This document shows, piece by piece, positions 1 to 8,289 of a stretch of DNA of 62,219 bases. Every line of letters starts with the position of its first letter. Position 1 is the stretch's first letter. Made by a program: the position numbers and the translations under genes. Under the pieces are notes generated by a model. That model did not search any database. It was not told the DNA's origin and saw nothing but the letters and a program-made list of their open reading frames with translations. The stretch covers positions 1 through 62,219 of the forward strand of contig NZ_FODB01000016.1 of NCBI RefSeq assembly GCF_900110265.1. The letters run 5' to 3'. This stretch comes from Vreelandella aquamarina (GTDB lineage: Bacteria > Pseudomonadota > Gammaproteobacteria > Pseudomonadales > Halomonadaceae).

Positions 1-427
1 CGAAGGTGCCTTGCGGCAGATTGGTCAGCGCAGCGAGCATCTGGCCGGTCTGGTTGTTGTCGGTGTCGATGGCCTGCTTGCCGAGGATGACGAGGCCGGG
101 CTGCTCTTCGTCTACCACTTTGGCCAGCAGTTTGGCCACCGCCAGCGATTCGGCGCGCTCGTCGGTTTCAATGTGGATGGCGCGGTCGGCCCCCAGCGCC
201 AGCGCAGTGCGCAGCTGCTCTTGGGCGGCCTTGGGGCCCACGGTCACGGCCACGACCTCGGTGGCCACGCCCTTCTCTTTCAGGCGCACCGCCTCTTCCA
301 CGGCAATTTCGCAGAAGGGGTTCATGGCCATTTTGACGTTGGTAAGGTCCACATCAGAGTGGTCCGCTTTAACGCGGATTTTGACGTTGTAGTCGATGAC
401 GCGTTTCACCGCGACGAGGATTTTCAT
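1..427 (-). CDS. etfB: electron transfer flavoprotein beta subunit (partial, C-terminus outside window)
   Basis: The reverse strand reads from an ATG at 427 to the window edge without a stop, giving 142 residues that begin [20 protein letters not shown] and continue with [19 protein letters not shown] and [10 protein letters not shown]. These are hallmarks of the ETF beta subunit, which with EtfA accepts electrons from acyl-CoA dehydrogenases and passes them to ETF-ubiquinone oxidoreductase. The gene runs out of the window, so etfA is presumably next, outside. Its position beside an acyl-CoA dehydrogenase locus fits. A promoter-like pair lies just upstream at 502-530. Confidence 0.93.
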   Translation of the reverse strand, partial: MKILVAVKRVIDYNVKIRVKADHSDVDLTNVKMAMNPFCEIAVEEAVRLKEKGVATEVVAVTVGPKAAQEQLRTALALGADRAIHIETDERAESLAVAKLLAKVVDEEQPGLVILGKQAIDTDNNQTGQMLAALTNLPQGTF

Positions 428-501
428 AAGGCATGCTCCAGCGATTGAACCATCGGCTTTTTATTCCGCATAGCAAAATAATATTTCACTTTATAAAAAT
501 A

Positions 502-530
502 ACAATAAAAAAACGCCTGCCAAAGGTCAA
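502..530 (-). promoter_or_regulatory. candidate sigma70 promoter for etfB
   Basis: On the minus strand TTGACC (525-530) is followed after exactly 17 nt by TATTGT (502-507), about 75 nt upstream of the etfB ATG. The -35 box lies inside the hairpin of the terminator at 512-535, so the two elements share bases. Inference from consensus matching only. Confidence 0.45.
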
Positions 531-535
531 GCGTT
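504..535 (-). terminator. Rho-independent terminator of the minus-strand acyl-CoA operon
   Basis: On the minus strand an eight-base arm AACGCTTG (535-528) pairs with CAGGCGTT (519-512), with one G-T wobble, and is followed by a run of T (511-504). It lies directly downstream of the membrane-protein gene ending at 553. Confidence 0.65.
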
Positions 536-552
536 TCCTTGAACATCCCACC

Positions 553-1938
553 TCAGAAAGGCGACCAACCAAACCATAACGCCAGCAGCGGGATGGCAGC
601 GACCAGAAAGCGCCCGTTCCAGCGGTAACCGATGCGGGTGGCGGGTACGCCGGTAAAGCGCGAGAGAATCAGCATGGAAGCGGTCATTGGTGATGACATC
701 AGCGCCAGCGCCCAGCCTACCATTAACGATGCCCCAATCAGCTCAGGCGTTAATCCATCAATGCCCAACGTGGGGAGCAAGCCCACCAACAGCGTCACCG
801 TAACAATCGGGTTGACGCCTATTTGAGCTAGCCCCACTACCATCAGCATGGCCAACACCGCATTCAAAGTGCCCAGCGGGTCTAGCACCGCCAATAGCGG
901 TGCTAGCTGCTGAGTATCCACCAAGCCCACGCATACATGCCCCAAATAGCCTGCCGCCCCCAGCACCACGATTTCATTAGCGCTGGGAGACAGCAACCAG
1001 GGTAGCTGACGATGCACCGCCGTTATGGCGGCAGGCAGCCCGCCAAAGCCCAACCTGCGACGCTGCCAAGCCAGCCATAAAAGCGCCCCGGTAGGCGCGC
1101 CCAGCAGCGCGGCAATGGGTAGTCGTAACTCCAGCAACCACGCAATGGAAAACACCAGCGCCACAATGCCGATTAGTAAAACGCTAAACTGCGCCAACGG
1201 GCGCAACGAAGGGGTGACATAGGTTTTATTGGCGGGTGGGTGCGGGCCGGTGAAATAGTCCACCGCCCAGCCCGCCATAAAAATCAGCGCGGCGGCCCCT
1301 AGAATATAGGGTGCCAGCTGTGGCCAGGTGACCTGGGGAAGGCTTGAGAGCACCACGGCCACCCCGATGCCCATGGGCGAAATCAGCGGGGCCAGCGAAA
1401 ATCCGCGCAGCAGCGCCAGCATCATTCGCCGCTGGCGGGCCTCACGCACCCAGGCGCGCCCTTGGGCGGCACTCAGGGTATTGCTCTTTTCGATCATCGC
1501 GGCGAACAGATTCAGCACGCCAATGTTCAGAATGATGCCAAACAGCGCCGAGCCCAGGGATAAGATCGGATAACGGCGGCTGGGGGGTTGAAGCAACATG
1601 CTTTGCCCGCAGTGGCGCACTAAACGGGAGCGATAGGCAGGTAAGCGCAGCATACTCAGCGCCACTATAAAGGTGGCAAAAAACGCAAAACGCCCGCTCG
1701 CCTCAAACAGCAGCTGCCCAGGCGTGGGCGAGCGCCACAGCGCGAACAGTGTGAGCACGCCAGCGGCACACAGCAGCCCCTTGGCCATGCGGGTGAGTTG
1801 ACCTTTCAGGGTCATCAAATAAAGCAGCAGCACAACGATGCCTGCGGCTTGCCACGCCACGCTGCCACCCACCAAATGAATCAGCGTGGCAAGCGTCACC
1901 AGTAGCAAACAGGAAACCCGCAGGCGGGCTGGGCTCAC
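553..1938 (-). CDS. polytopic membrane protein, probable transporter
   Basis: A 461-residue, strongly hydrophobic protein with roughly 11-12 predicted membrane segments spread over its whole length. Two similar stretches, one containing SPMGIGVAVVLSSLP near residue 190 and one containing GVNPIVTVTLL followed by SPMTASMLILSRF near the C-terminus, suggest an internal inverted repeat like that of the ion-transporter/anion-permease superfamily, but I cannot name the family. It starts at GTG 1938, overlapping the thioesterase stop (GTGA), so it is the last gene of the operon. It could import the acid that the neighbouring synthetase activates; that role is inferred from context only. Confidence 0.7.
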   Translation of the reverse strand: MSPARLRVSCLLLVTLATLIHLVGGSVAWQAAGIVVLLLYLMTLKGQLTRMAKGLLCAAGVLTLFALWRSPTPGQLLFEASGRFAFFATFIVALSMLRLPAYRSRLVRHCGQSMLLQPPSRRYPILSLGSALFGIILNIGVLNLFAAMIEKSNTLSAAQGRAWVREARQRRMMLALLRGFSLAPLISPMGIGVAVVLSSLPQVTWPQLAPYILGAAALIFMAGWAVDYFTGPHPPANKTYVTPSLRPLAQFSVLLIGIVALVFSIAWLLELRLPIAALLGAPTGALLWLAWQRRRLGFGGLPAAITAVHRQLPWLLSPSANEIVVLGAAGYLGHVCVGLVDTQQLAPLLAVLDPLGTLNAVLAMLMVVGLAQIGVNPIVTVTLLVGLLPTLGIDGLTPELIGASLMVGWALALMSSPMTASMLILSRFTGVPATRIGYRWNGRFLVAAIPLLALWFGWSPF

Positions 1939-2405
1939 TCGCTAGGCTCCCTCAACTGCGGGTCGGGAACGCCTTGTGACGATTCGCTGCCGCTGCGGCG
2001 ACGAAACGCGCCTTCGCCCATAGCGACAAGATTGCCCTGCTCATCCACGATCTCACCGCTGGTCATGAAGGTTTTTTGCCCGCCGCCACGCAGCGTGCCC
2101 GTGGCCCTTAACACGCCTTGCCGAGCAGGCCCCACAAAGGTGGTAGTGAGTGACAGCGTCATCCCACGACGAATATTCCCCGGCACATCGCAGTGCAGGC
2201 CCGCTAGGCTTAAGGCACTGTCCAGCATGGAAGCCAGTACACCGCCATGCACATTGCCGCTGCGGTTAAGGTGCTTGGGTTCAATGGTGAGTTCCACTAC
2301 CGCGCGCCCCTCCTCCCACTCCACCACGTGCATGCCCAGCAGTTCGTGATAACCCATCAGCGCCTGCGGTGTGATGGAGGCGTCAGCGCCATCTATTTCG
2401 CTCAT
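1935..2405 (-). CDS. PaaI-family hotdog thioesterase
   Basis: The 156-residue protein has the hotdog-fold thioesterase core. It contains GNVHGGVLASMLDSALSLA, with the HGG turn at residues 53-55 and the conserved Asp at about 62, then VGPARQGVLRATGTLRGGGQ and a final strand AMGEGAFRRR. PaaI-type enzymes hydrolyse acyl-CoA thioesters, including aryl- and hydroxyphenylacetyl-CoA, and often serve to rescue CoA from dead-end intermediates. The start ATG overlaps the synthetase stop (ATGA) and its own stop overlaps the next start. The substrate is not determinable from sequence. Confidence 0.85.
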   Translation of the reverse strand: MSEIDGADASITPQALMGYHELLGMHVVEWEEGRAVVELTIEPKHLNRSGNVHGGVLASMLDSALSLAGLHCDVPGNIRRGMTLSLTTTFVGPARQGVLRATGTLRGGGQKTFMTSGEIVDEQGNLVAMGEGAFRRRSGSESSQGVPDPQLREPSE

Positions 2406-4003
2406 AAAGCGCTCTCCTGCTGGGCCAAGTCGCGTAGCCGCCCTTTTAAAATCTTACCGCTGGCGGTGGAAGGCAACGCATCCATCAGCACAATTTGGGT
2501 CGGACGCTTATAAGGCGCAAGCCGTTCGGCAATAAAGGCTTTGAGTTCTGCCATATCAACCTCAACGCCCGGCTCGCACTGCACAAATGCCACGACCTCT
2601 TCATTGCCTGCCACCTGCCGCCCAACCACTGCGGTTAAGGTCACCGCAGGATGCTCATTAATCACTGCTTCTACATCCGGCGGGTAGATGTTGAAGCCCG
2701 AGCGAATAATCAGCTCTTTACTGCGGCCCACGATATAGAGCTGATCGTCGTGATCCAGTTTGGCGATATCACCGGTATTGAGCCAGCCATCTTCCGTTAA
2801 GGTGGCGAGGGTGGCGTCCGGCTGGCGGAAGTAACCTTTCATGATATTAGGGCCACGCACCCACAGCTCGCCGATCTCATCGCCTGCCTTTTCTGACGTG
2901 CCGCTGCTGCCTAAGGGCTCTAACCGATACTCCAACAGCGGCAGCACGCGGCCCACGGTGCTGCTCTGGTGGCGGTCTTCAATGCGGGTTTGACTAATCG
3001 TCGGGCTGGCTTCGGTGAGACCGTAGCCATTGTGCAGCGTTAGGCCAAACGCAGCTTCCACGCGTTTTTTGGTATCGCTATCCAGCGGCGAGCCGCCTGC
3101 GGAGATATAGATAAGCGCAGGTGCTTCTAACGCGCGCTGCTCACGCTTCAAGTACTCCAGGGCGCGAGCGTACATAGCAGGCACGCCCTGAAGCACGGTA
3201 ATGCGCTCCTCTTTGAGCGTTGCCAGCAGCTGTACCGCGTCAAACCGGGGCACGGTATAAAGGCACGCGCCGTTATACAGCGAGCCCATACACACTGATG
3301 AGAGGCCAAACACATGAGACATCGGCAGCACGCCGTACACCCGCTGCCCTTCACTCAGATGACGCATGCCGCCGGAAATAGAGGCGATATACAGAATACC
3401 GCGATGGGTCAGCATGACGCCTTTCGGCGTACCGGTGGTGCCTGAGGTGTAGATCATCGCGGCTACCTGCTCGGCACCGCTGGCGTGAACAGGCTCTGGC
3501 TCGCTATCAAATAGCGGTGAAATCGCTAGGCCGCCGAGCTGCGGATGCTGATAGCGGTCAGCCGCGTGGCGCTCGGCGTGCTGGCTCGCCTCTTGGGAGG
3601 CTTCGCAAGTGTAAAACACTCGGCGAGGCAGGCAGTTGCCCTGAATTAAATCCACTTCCTGAGCGGAGAGGCGCGAATTGACAATCGCGACCCAAACATC
3701 CATTTCACTGGCGGCCAACAGCAGTACCACCAGGGCACGGCAGTTTTCACTGACCGTCATAATACGGTCGCCGGGCCGTATGCCTAAATTAGCTAACCAC
3801 TCGCAGGCGGCATGAATCTCTTGCCCCAGCTCGGCGTAGCTCCAGCGGACGTTGCCATCCACAAGCGCGGGGTGATCCGCTAGGCGTTTCGCATTTTCCA
3901 GCACGCGGGTGCTCAAGCGCTCGGGAAGTTCTGCTAACAGCTCGCTTGCCAGACGGCCAAAGATTTTCTCATCTGGCGCTTGGTAAGGGACCGACAGAGC
4001 CAT
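2402..4003 (-). CDS. AMP-dependent acyl-CoA synthetase (class I adenylate-forming)
   Basis: A 533-residue adenylate-forming ligase. The phosphate-binding signature YTSGTTGTPKGVMLTHRG is at about 185-202, a NGYGLTEASPT motif follows near 325, then GWLNTGDIAKLD, and the C-terminal catalytic-lysine region STASGKILKGRLRD near 511-524. It activates a carboxylic acid to its acyl-CoA through an acyl-AMP. The start codon overlaps the acyl-CoA dehydrogenase stop by one base (TAATG). Within this locus it is the likely entry enzyme; fatty, dicarboxylic or aryl substrates are all possible. Confidence 0.9.
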   Translation of the reverse strand: MALSVPYQAPDEKIFGRLASELLAELPERLSTRVLENAKRLADHPALVDGNVRWSYAELGQEIHAACEWLANLGIRPGDRIMTVSENCRALVVLLLAASEMDVWVAIVNSRLSAQEVDLIQGNCLPRRVFYTCEASQEASQHAERHAADRYQHPQLGGLAISPLFDSEPEPVHASGAEQVAAMIYTSGTTGTPKGVMLTHRGILYIASISGGMRHLSEGQRVYGVLPMSHVFGLSSVCMGSLYNGACLYTVPRFDAVQLLATLKEERITVLQGVPAMYARALEYLKREQRALEAPALIYISAGGSPLDSDTKKRVEAAFGLTLHNGYGLTEASPTISQTRIEDRHQSSTVGRVLPLLEYRLEPLGSSGTSEKAGDEIGELWVRGPNIMKGYFRQPDATLATLTEDGWLNTGDIAKLDHDDQLYIVGRSKELIIRSGFNIYPPDVEAVINEHPAVTLTAVVGRQVAGNEEVVAFVQCEPGVEVDMAELKAFIAERLAPYKRPTQIVLMDALPSTASGKILKGRLRDLAQQESAL

Positions 4004-5154
4004 TAGGACGCCTCCCGCACCATGTTCCGGGCAATCACCAGCTGCTGAATTTGCGTCGTCCCTTCGTAAATGCGGAACAAGCGCACATCGCGGTAGAAAC
4101 GCTCAACGGCGTATTCCGACATATAGCCCGCACCGCCGTGCACCTGCACGGCGCGATCCGCGACGCGCCCCACCATCTCGGCACAGAACAGCTTGCAGCA
4201 GGAGGCTAGGGTTGAGACGTTTTCGCCATCATCCTTGCGGCGTGCGGCGTCCATGACCATGGTTTTGCCTGCGTAGGCCTCGGTTTTGCTATCTGCCAGC
4301 ATGGCCTGCACCAGTTGGTGCTCCGCCAGCGGAGCACCAAACTGCTTACGCTCCATGGTGTAGCGCAGCGACTCGTCTACTAAGCGCTCGGCCACGCCCA
4401 CACACACGGCGGAAATATGCAGCCGCCCACGGTCGAGCACTTTCATGGCGGTTTTAAAGCCTTGTCCCTCTTTACCGCCAATGATGTTTTCAGCCGGTAC
4501 ACGGCAGTTATCAAAAATGATATCGCAGGTATGCGCGCCCTTCTGGCCCATCTTATTATCCGCCGGGCCGCGAATCAGACCGGGCGTATTGCCTTCAACA
4601 ATAAAGGCGGAGATACCGCCAGCGCCTTTGTTGTCTGGATCGGTACGCGCCATCACGGTGAAGAGGTCCGCCTCCGGGCCGTTGGTGATATAGCGCTTGG
4701 TGCCGTTTAACACATAGTGGTCGCCATCGCGCACGGCGGTGGTGCGCAGGCTGGCGGCATCGGAGCCAGAGTCCGGTTCGGTCAGGCAGAAAGAGCTGAG
4801 AATTTCCCCGGTGGCCAAGCGCGGCACGTATTTGGCTTTCTGCTCTTCAGTGCCGTCAATCAGAATGCCCTGGGCACCGATACCGTTATTCGTACCAAAT
4901 ACCGAACGGAACGCGGGAGACGTTTTGCCGATTTCCATGGCTACCAGGGCTTCTTCTTCCATGGTGAGCCCTAATCCGCCGTACTCTTCAGGAATGGATA
5001 GCCCGAACAGCCCCATCTCCTTCATTTCCGCCAGGATCTCGGCGGGCACTGCATCCTCTTCGGCAAGCCGTGCCTCATTGGGAATCAAACGCTCCCGTAC
5101 AAAGCGGGCAATGGTATCAACCAACTGATTCAGCAGTTCGGGATCACGGATCAT
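4003..5154 (-). CDS. acyl-CoA dehydrogenase
   Basis: A 383-residue FAD-dependent acyl-CoA dehydrogenase. It has SIPEEYGGLGLTMEEE in the N-terminal domain, the flavin-binding strand FCLTEPDSGSDAASLRT, TKRYITNGPEADLF, and the C-terminal catalytic region YRDVRLFRIYEGTTQIQ, where the Glu is the expected active base. I start it at ATG 5154, which has AGGAG about seven bases upstream; the same frame is open further upstream to 5217, but that extension (with an Arg/Pro-rich start) has no family resemblance. First gene of the minus-strand operon, it would pass electrons to ETF, whose beta subunit is encoded nearby. Confidence 0.93.
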   Translation of the reverse strand: MIRDPELLNQLVDTIARFVRERLIPNEARLAEEDAVPAEILAEMKEMGLFGLSIPEEYGGLGLTMEEEALVAMEIGKTSPAFRSVFGTNNGIGAQGILIDGTEEQKAKYVPRLATGEILSSFCLTEPDSGSDAASLRTTAVRDGDHYVLNGTKRYITNGPEADLFTVMARTDPDNKGAGGISAFIVEGNTPGLIRGPADNKMGQKGAHTCDIIFDNCRVPAENIIGGKEGQGFKTAMKVLDRGRLHISAVCVGVAERLVDESLRYTMERKQFGAPLAEHQLVQAMLADSKTEAYAGKTMVMDAARRKDDGENVSTLASCCKLFCAEMVGRVADRAVQVHGGAGYMSEYAVERFYRDVRLFRIYEGTTQIQQLVIARNMVREAS

Positions 5155-5220
5155 AACGGCTCCTGGTGGCAACGATATTTTTATGGTTGGTGTTCGCGCG
5201 GGCAGTGAGGCCTGCAATAA

Positions 5221-5313
5221 TTCTGCATGGCGAAACTAGCGTTCACTCTCTTGTCAGGCACTTTTGCATAGCCTAGGATGGCAGTCAATAAACGAAATGC
5301 TATTTTGCAATGC
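5221..5313. promoter_or_regulatory. divergent control region with three TTYTGCA-type repeats
   Basis: Between the divergent acyl-CoA dehydrogenase and 3-hydroxyacyl-CoA dehydrogenase genes the same short word recurs: TTCTGCATGGC (5221-5231), TTTTGCATAGC (5262-5272) and TTTTGCAATGC (5303-5313). They are about 41 bp apart, close to four helical turns. IclR-family regulators commonly bind in such divergent regions, and one is encoded at the end of the plus-strand gene set. Function is inferred. Confidence 0.35.
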
Positions 5314-5348
5314 AGAACAATAAACCCTTGCAGCGAGGATTTTGACCT

Positions 5349-6881
5349 ATGTCCAACGACGCAGTCGCCCATTCGTTCAACACTCTTGGCATTGTCGGCA
5401 CCGGGGCCATGGGTAGAGGGATTGCTCAGCTCGCCGCGCAGGCAGGCCTGAACGTCATGCTATTTGATGTAAAAGAAGGCGCGGTGGCGGAAGCGACTGC
5501 CTTTATTAATGGGTTATGGCAGCGCAGCGCCGACAAGCAGCGGATTACCCAAGCCCAAGCCGAGCAGTACGGCGAGCGATTGATTGAAGCCCGCGACCTC
5601 GCCGCCCTCGCCCCCTGCGATATCGTCGTTGAAGCGATTATCGAGAAGCTGGAAGCCAAGCAGGGGCTGTTTAGCGATTTAGAAGGCATTGTTCGCCAGG
5701 ATGCCGTTCTTGCCACCAACACCTCTTCGCTGTCTGTTACCGCAATTGCTGCCGCCTGCCAGCGCCCAGAGCGCGTGATTGGCTTTCACTTTTTCAATCC
5801 CGTCCCGCTGATGAAAATTGTGGAAGTGATTCCAGGGTTACGTACCGCTAACGATGTCACTCAGCGGGTTAATGCCCTGGGCACCTCCATGGGCCACTTT
5901 ACTGCCCAGGCCACCGATACCCCTGGCTTTCTGGTCAATCACGCCGGGCGCGCCTTTGGTACCGAAGCGCTGCGCGTTCTGAGTGAGAGCGTGACCGACC
6001 CTGCCACCATTGACCGCATCATGGTGGATCAAGGCGGTTTTCGGATGGGGCCGTTTACCCTGCTGGACCTGACGGGTCTGGATGTTTCCCATGCGGTGAT
6101 GGAGTCGGTGTACCACCAGTATTATGAAGAGCCGCGCTTTCGCCCTTCACCGCTCACCCGCCAGCGGCTCTCAGCAGGCTTGCTGGGGCGCAAAACCGGT
6201 GAAGGCTTTTATCGCTACGTGGATGGCCAGCAGCAGATGCCGGAAGAGCCCGCCATTGCGACAGCCTCGCCTTGCCCCGTGTGGATCAGCCAAGACGACC
6301 CTGGCAGCGCCGCCCAGCTTGCCGAACTGGTCGCCACGGCGGGCTGGCCACTAGAAAGTGCGGATCAGCCCTCCTCAGAGGCGCTGTGCCTGCTGACACC
6401 GCTGGGCGAAGACACCACACAGTGCGCTCTGCGCCAAGGCTTGAATGCCGAGCAGTGCGTCGCGGTGGATATGCTGGCGGGGCTGGATAAGCGCCGCAGC
6501 CTGATGGCCTCCCCCATTACCCGACCCGAACTAGTCAATGCCGCCGCCAGCCTGTTGAATGCTGACGGCACGCCGGTCAGCACCCTACAAGACAGCACCG
6601 GCTTTGTGCTGCAGCGCGTGGTGGCCTGCATCGTCAACGTTGGGGCAGATATCGCACAGCAAGGCGTCGCTGCACCCGCCACTATTGATCGTGCGGTGGA
6701 ACTTGGCCTGGGCTACCCATTTGGCCCGCTGCGCATGGGCGACCATTACGGCGCTTCGCGCATCCTGACCATTTTGAACAACCTATTAGACGCCACCGGT
6801 GACCCCCGCTATCGCCCTAGCCCGTGGCTGCGCCGCCGCGCCGCGCTGGGCATGCCCCTCACTGACGGGCCAACGGGCTGA
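5349..6881 (+). CDS. 3-hydroxyacyl-CoA dehydrogenase (PaaH/PaaC-type, double C-terminal domain)
   Basis: At 510 residues it is longer than the roughly 280-residue 3-hydroxybutyryl-CoA dehydrogenases. It carries an N-terminal Rossmann NAD-binding motif GIVGTGAMGRGIAQLAAQAG (about residues 13-32), NTSSLSVTAIA, the FHFFNPVPLMKIVEVI motif and a 3HCDH C-terminal domain, then a second C-terminal-like domain near 400-500 with DRAVELGLGYPFGPLRMGD. This two-domain layout is typical of the phenylacetate-pathway enzyme that oxidises 3-hydroxyadipyl-CoA. A GAGGA ribosome-binding site precedes the ATG. It is followed by a 3-oxoadipyl-CoA-type thiolase, which supports that reading. Confidence 0.88.
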   Translation: MSNDAVAHSFNTLGIVGTGAMGRGIAQLAAQAGLNVMLFDVKEGAVAEATAFINGLWQRSADKQRITQAQAEQYGERLIEARDLAALAPCDIVVEAIIEKLEAKQGLFSDLEGIVRQDAVLATNTSSLSVTAIAAACQRPERVIGFHFFNPVPLMKIVEVIPGLRTANDVTQRVNALGTSMGHFTAQATDTPGFLVNHAGRAFGTEALRVLSESVTDPATIDRIMVDQGGFRMGPFTLLDLTGLDVSHAVMESVYHQYYEEPRFRPSPLTRQRLSAGLLGRKTGEGFYRYVDGQQQMPEEPAIATASPCPVWISQDDPGSAAQLAELVATAGWPLESADQPSSEALCLLTPLGEDTTQCALRQGLNAEQCVAVDMLAGLDKRRSLMASPITRPELVNAAASLLNADGTPVSTLQDSTGFVLQRVVACIVNVGADIAQQGVAAPATIDRAVELGLGYPFGPLRMGDHYGASRILTILNNLLDATGDPRYRPSPWLRRRAALGMPLTDGPTG

Positions 6882-6938
6882 ACCCCCTCAGTTTCAATTA
6901 CGGCTTAAGTAAGGCTTACACAAACAAGGAAAATAACC

Positions 6939-8147
6939 ATGCAAGACGCCTATATTTACGACGGATTACGCACCCCTTTCGGCCGCCATGGCGGCAGCCT
7001 AGCGGCCATTCGTCCGGATGAGCTGCTGGGCTTAACGCTCAAAGCACTGGTGGCGCGTAATCCGTTTGCCCCAGAAAGCTACGAAGAGGTGTTGGCGGGT
7101 TGCACTAACCAAGCGGGGGAAGATTCTCGCAACGTGGCCCGTCACGGTGCGCTGCTAGCGGGCCTGCCGATTGAGGTGGCAGGCCAAACCGTCAACCGCC
7201 TGTGCGGTAGTGGCCTAGCCGCGATGATGGATGCCGCCCGTGCCGCTCGCTTAGGCGAAGGTGAGCTATTTTTGGCTGGCGGCGTGGAGTCCATGTCCCG
7301 CGCGCCTTACGTGCTGGGCAAAGCCGACTCCCCCTACGCTCGCAATCAGCCGATGTTTGATACCGTGATTGGCTCGCGCTTTCCCAACCCGTGGATTGCC
7401 AAAGAGTACGGCAGCCACAGCATGCCGGAAACTGCCGATAACATTGCCCACGACCTGAACATTGGCCGCGAGGCCAGCGACGCCTTTGCCGCCCGCTCCC
7501 AAGCGCGCTATGCCAAGGCGCTGGCAAACGGCTTTTATGAAGGCGAAATGTTTGGGGTAGACGTGCCTCAAGGACGCAAACAGCCGCCGCTGTTGGTAGA
7601 TAAAGACGAGCACCCCCGCGCTGAAAGCACCGAGGAAAAACTAGCCAAACTCGGCGCGCTGTTTGAAGGTGGTGTCGTGACCGCAGGCAACGCGTCTGGA
7701 TTAAATGACGGGGCTGCCGCGCTGATTGTCGGCACGCGTGCAGCAGGCGAGCGAGCTGGGCTTGCTCCGCGAGCGCGTATCGTTGCCAGCGCCGTGGCGG
7801 GCGTTGCTCCCCGCGTCATGGGCTTGGGGCCGGTACCCGCCTCGCAAAAAGCGCTGGCCCGGGCTGGCCTCTCGCTTGAGCAGATGGACGTGATTGAAAT
7901 CAACGAAGCTTTTGCGGTGCAGGTGTTGGGCTGCGTTCAGCAGTTGGGTCTTTCCGCCGACGACCCGCGCCTTAACGCCAACGGTGGCGCCATTGCCATT
8001 GGCCACCCGCTGGGTGCCTCGGGCGCACGTTTGGCACTCACTGCGCTGCGCCAGCTAGAAGCCACCGGCGGGCGCTATGCGCTGGTCACCATGTGTATTG
8101 GCGTTGGCCAGGGCATCGCGACCATCATTGAACGCCTGGACAGCTAA
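6939..8147 (+). CDS. thiolase of the 3-oxoadipyl-CoA thiolase (PcaF/PaaJ) type
   Basis: A 402-residue thiolase. The acyl-accepting Cys is in NRLCGSGLAAM (C89), followed by GGVESMSRAPYVLGKA, the C-terminal NGGAIAIGHPLGASGAR with its catalytic His, and the final CIGVGQGIA Cys motif. The phrases AGCTNQAGEDSRNVARHGALLAGLP and MSRAPYVLGKA resemble PcaF/PaaJ, which cleave 3-oxoadipyl-CoA to succinyl-CoA and acetyl-CoA. A general acetyl-CoA acetyltransferase role cannot be excluded. An AAGGA site precedes the ATG, 57 nt after the preceding gene, so the two are likely co-transcribed. Confidence 0.88.
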   Translation: MQDAYIYDGLRTPFGRHGGSLAAIRPDELLGLTLKALVARNPFAPESYEEVLAGCTNQAGEDSRNVARHGALLAGLPIEVAGQTVNRLCGSGLAAMMDAARAARLGEGELFLAGGVESMSRAPYVLGKADSPYARNQPMFDTVIGSRFPNPWIAKEYGSHSMPETADNIAHDLNIGREASDAFAARSQARYAKALANGFYEGEMFGVDVPQGRKQPPLLVDKDEHPRAESTEEKLAKLGALFEGGVVTAGNASGLNDGAAALIVGTRAAGERAGLAPRARIVASAVAGVAPRVMGLGPVPASQKALARAGLSLEQMDVIEINEAFAVQVLGCVQQLGLSADDPRLNANGGAIAIGHPLGASGARLALTALRQLEATGGRYALVTMCIGVGQGIATIIERLDS

Positions 8148-8154
8148 CCGCCCT

Positions 8155-8194
8155 CCTGCGGCGCTAGCACAGTATCTAAGGCAGGCGCCGCAGG
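8155..8194 (+). repeat. 10-bp perfect inverted repeat with 20-nt spacer
   Basis: CCTGCGGCGC (8155-8164) and its exact complement GCGCCGCAGG (8185-8194) flank 20 nt in the gap between the thiolase and the IclR gene. No T-run follows, so a classical terminator is unlikely; it could be an operator or an mRNA hairpin. Confidence 0.6.
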
Positions 8195-8289
8195 CCAAGC
8201 GTTGACTAAGCTCTCTTATCGCGCTTTGCAACGCCCCAGCGCAGGTATGCGATACTTGCCATTCAATGATTGATTAGCCGAGACGCTTG

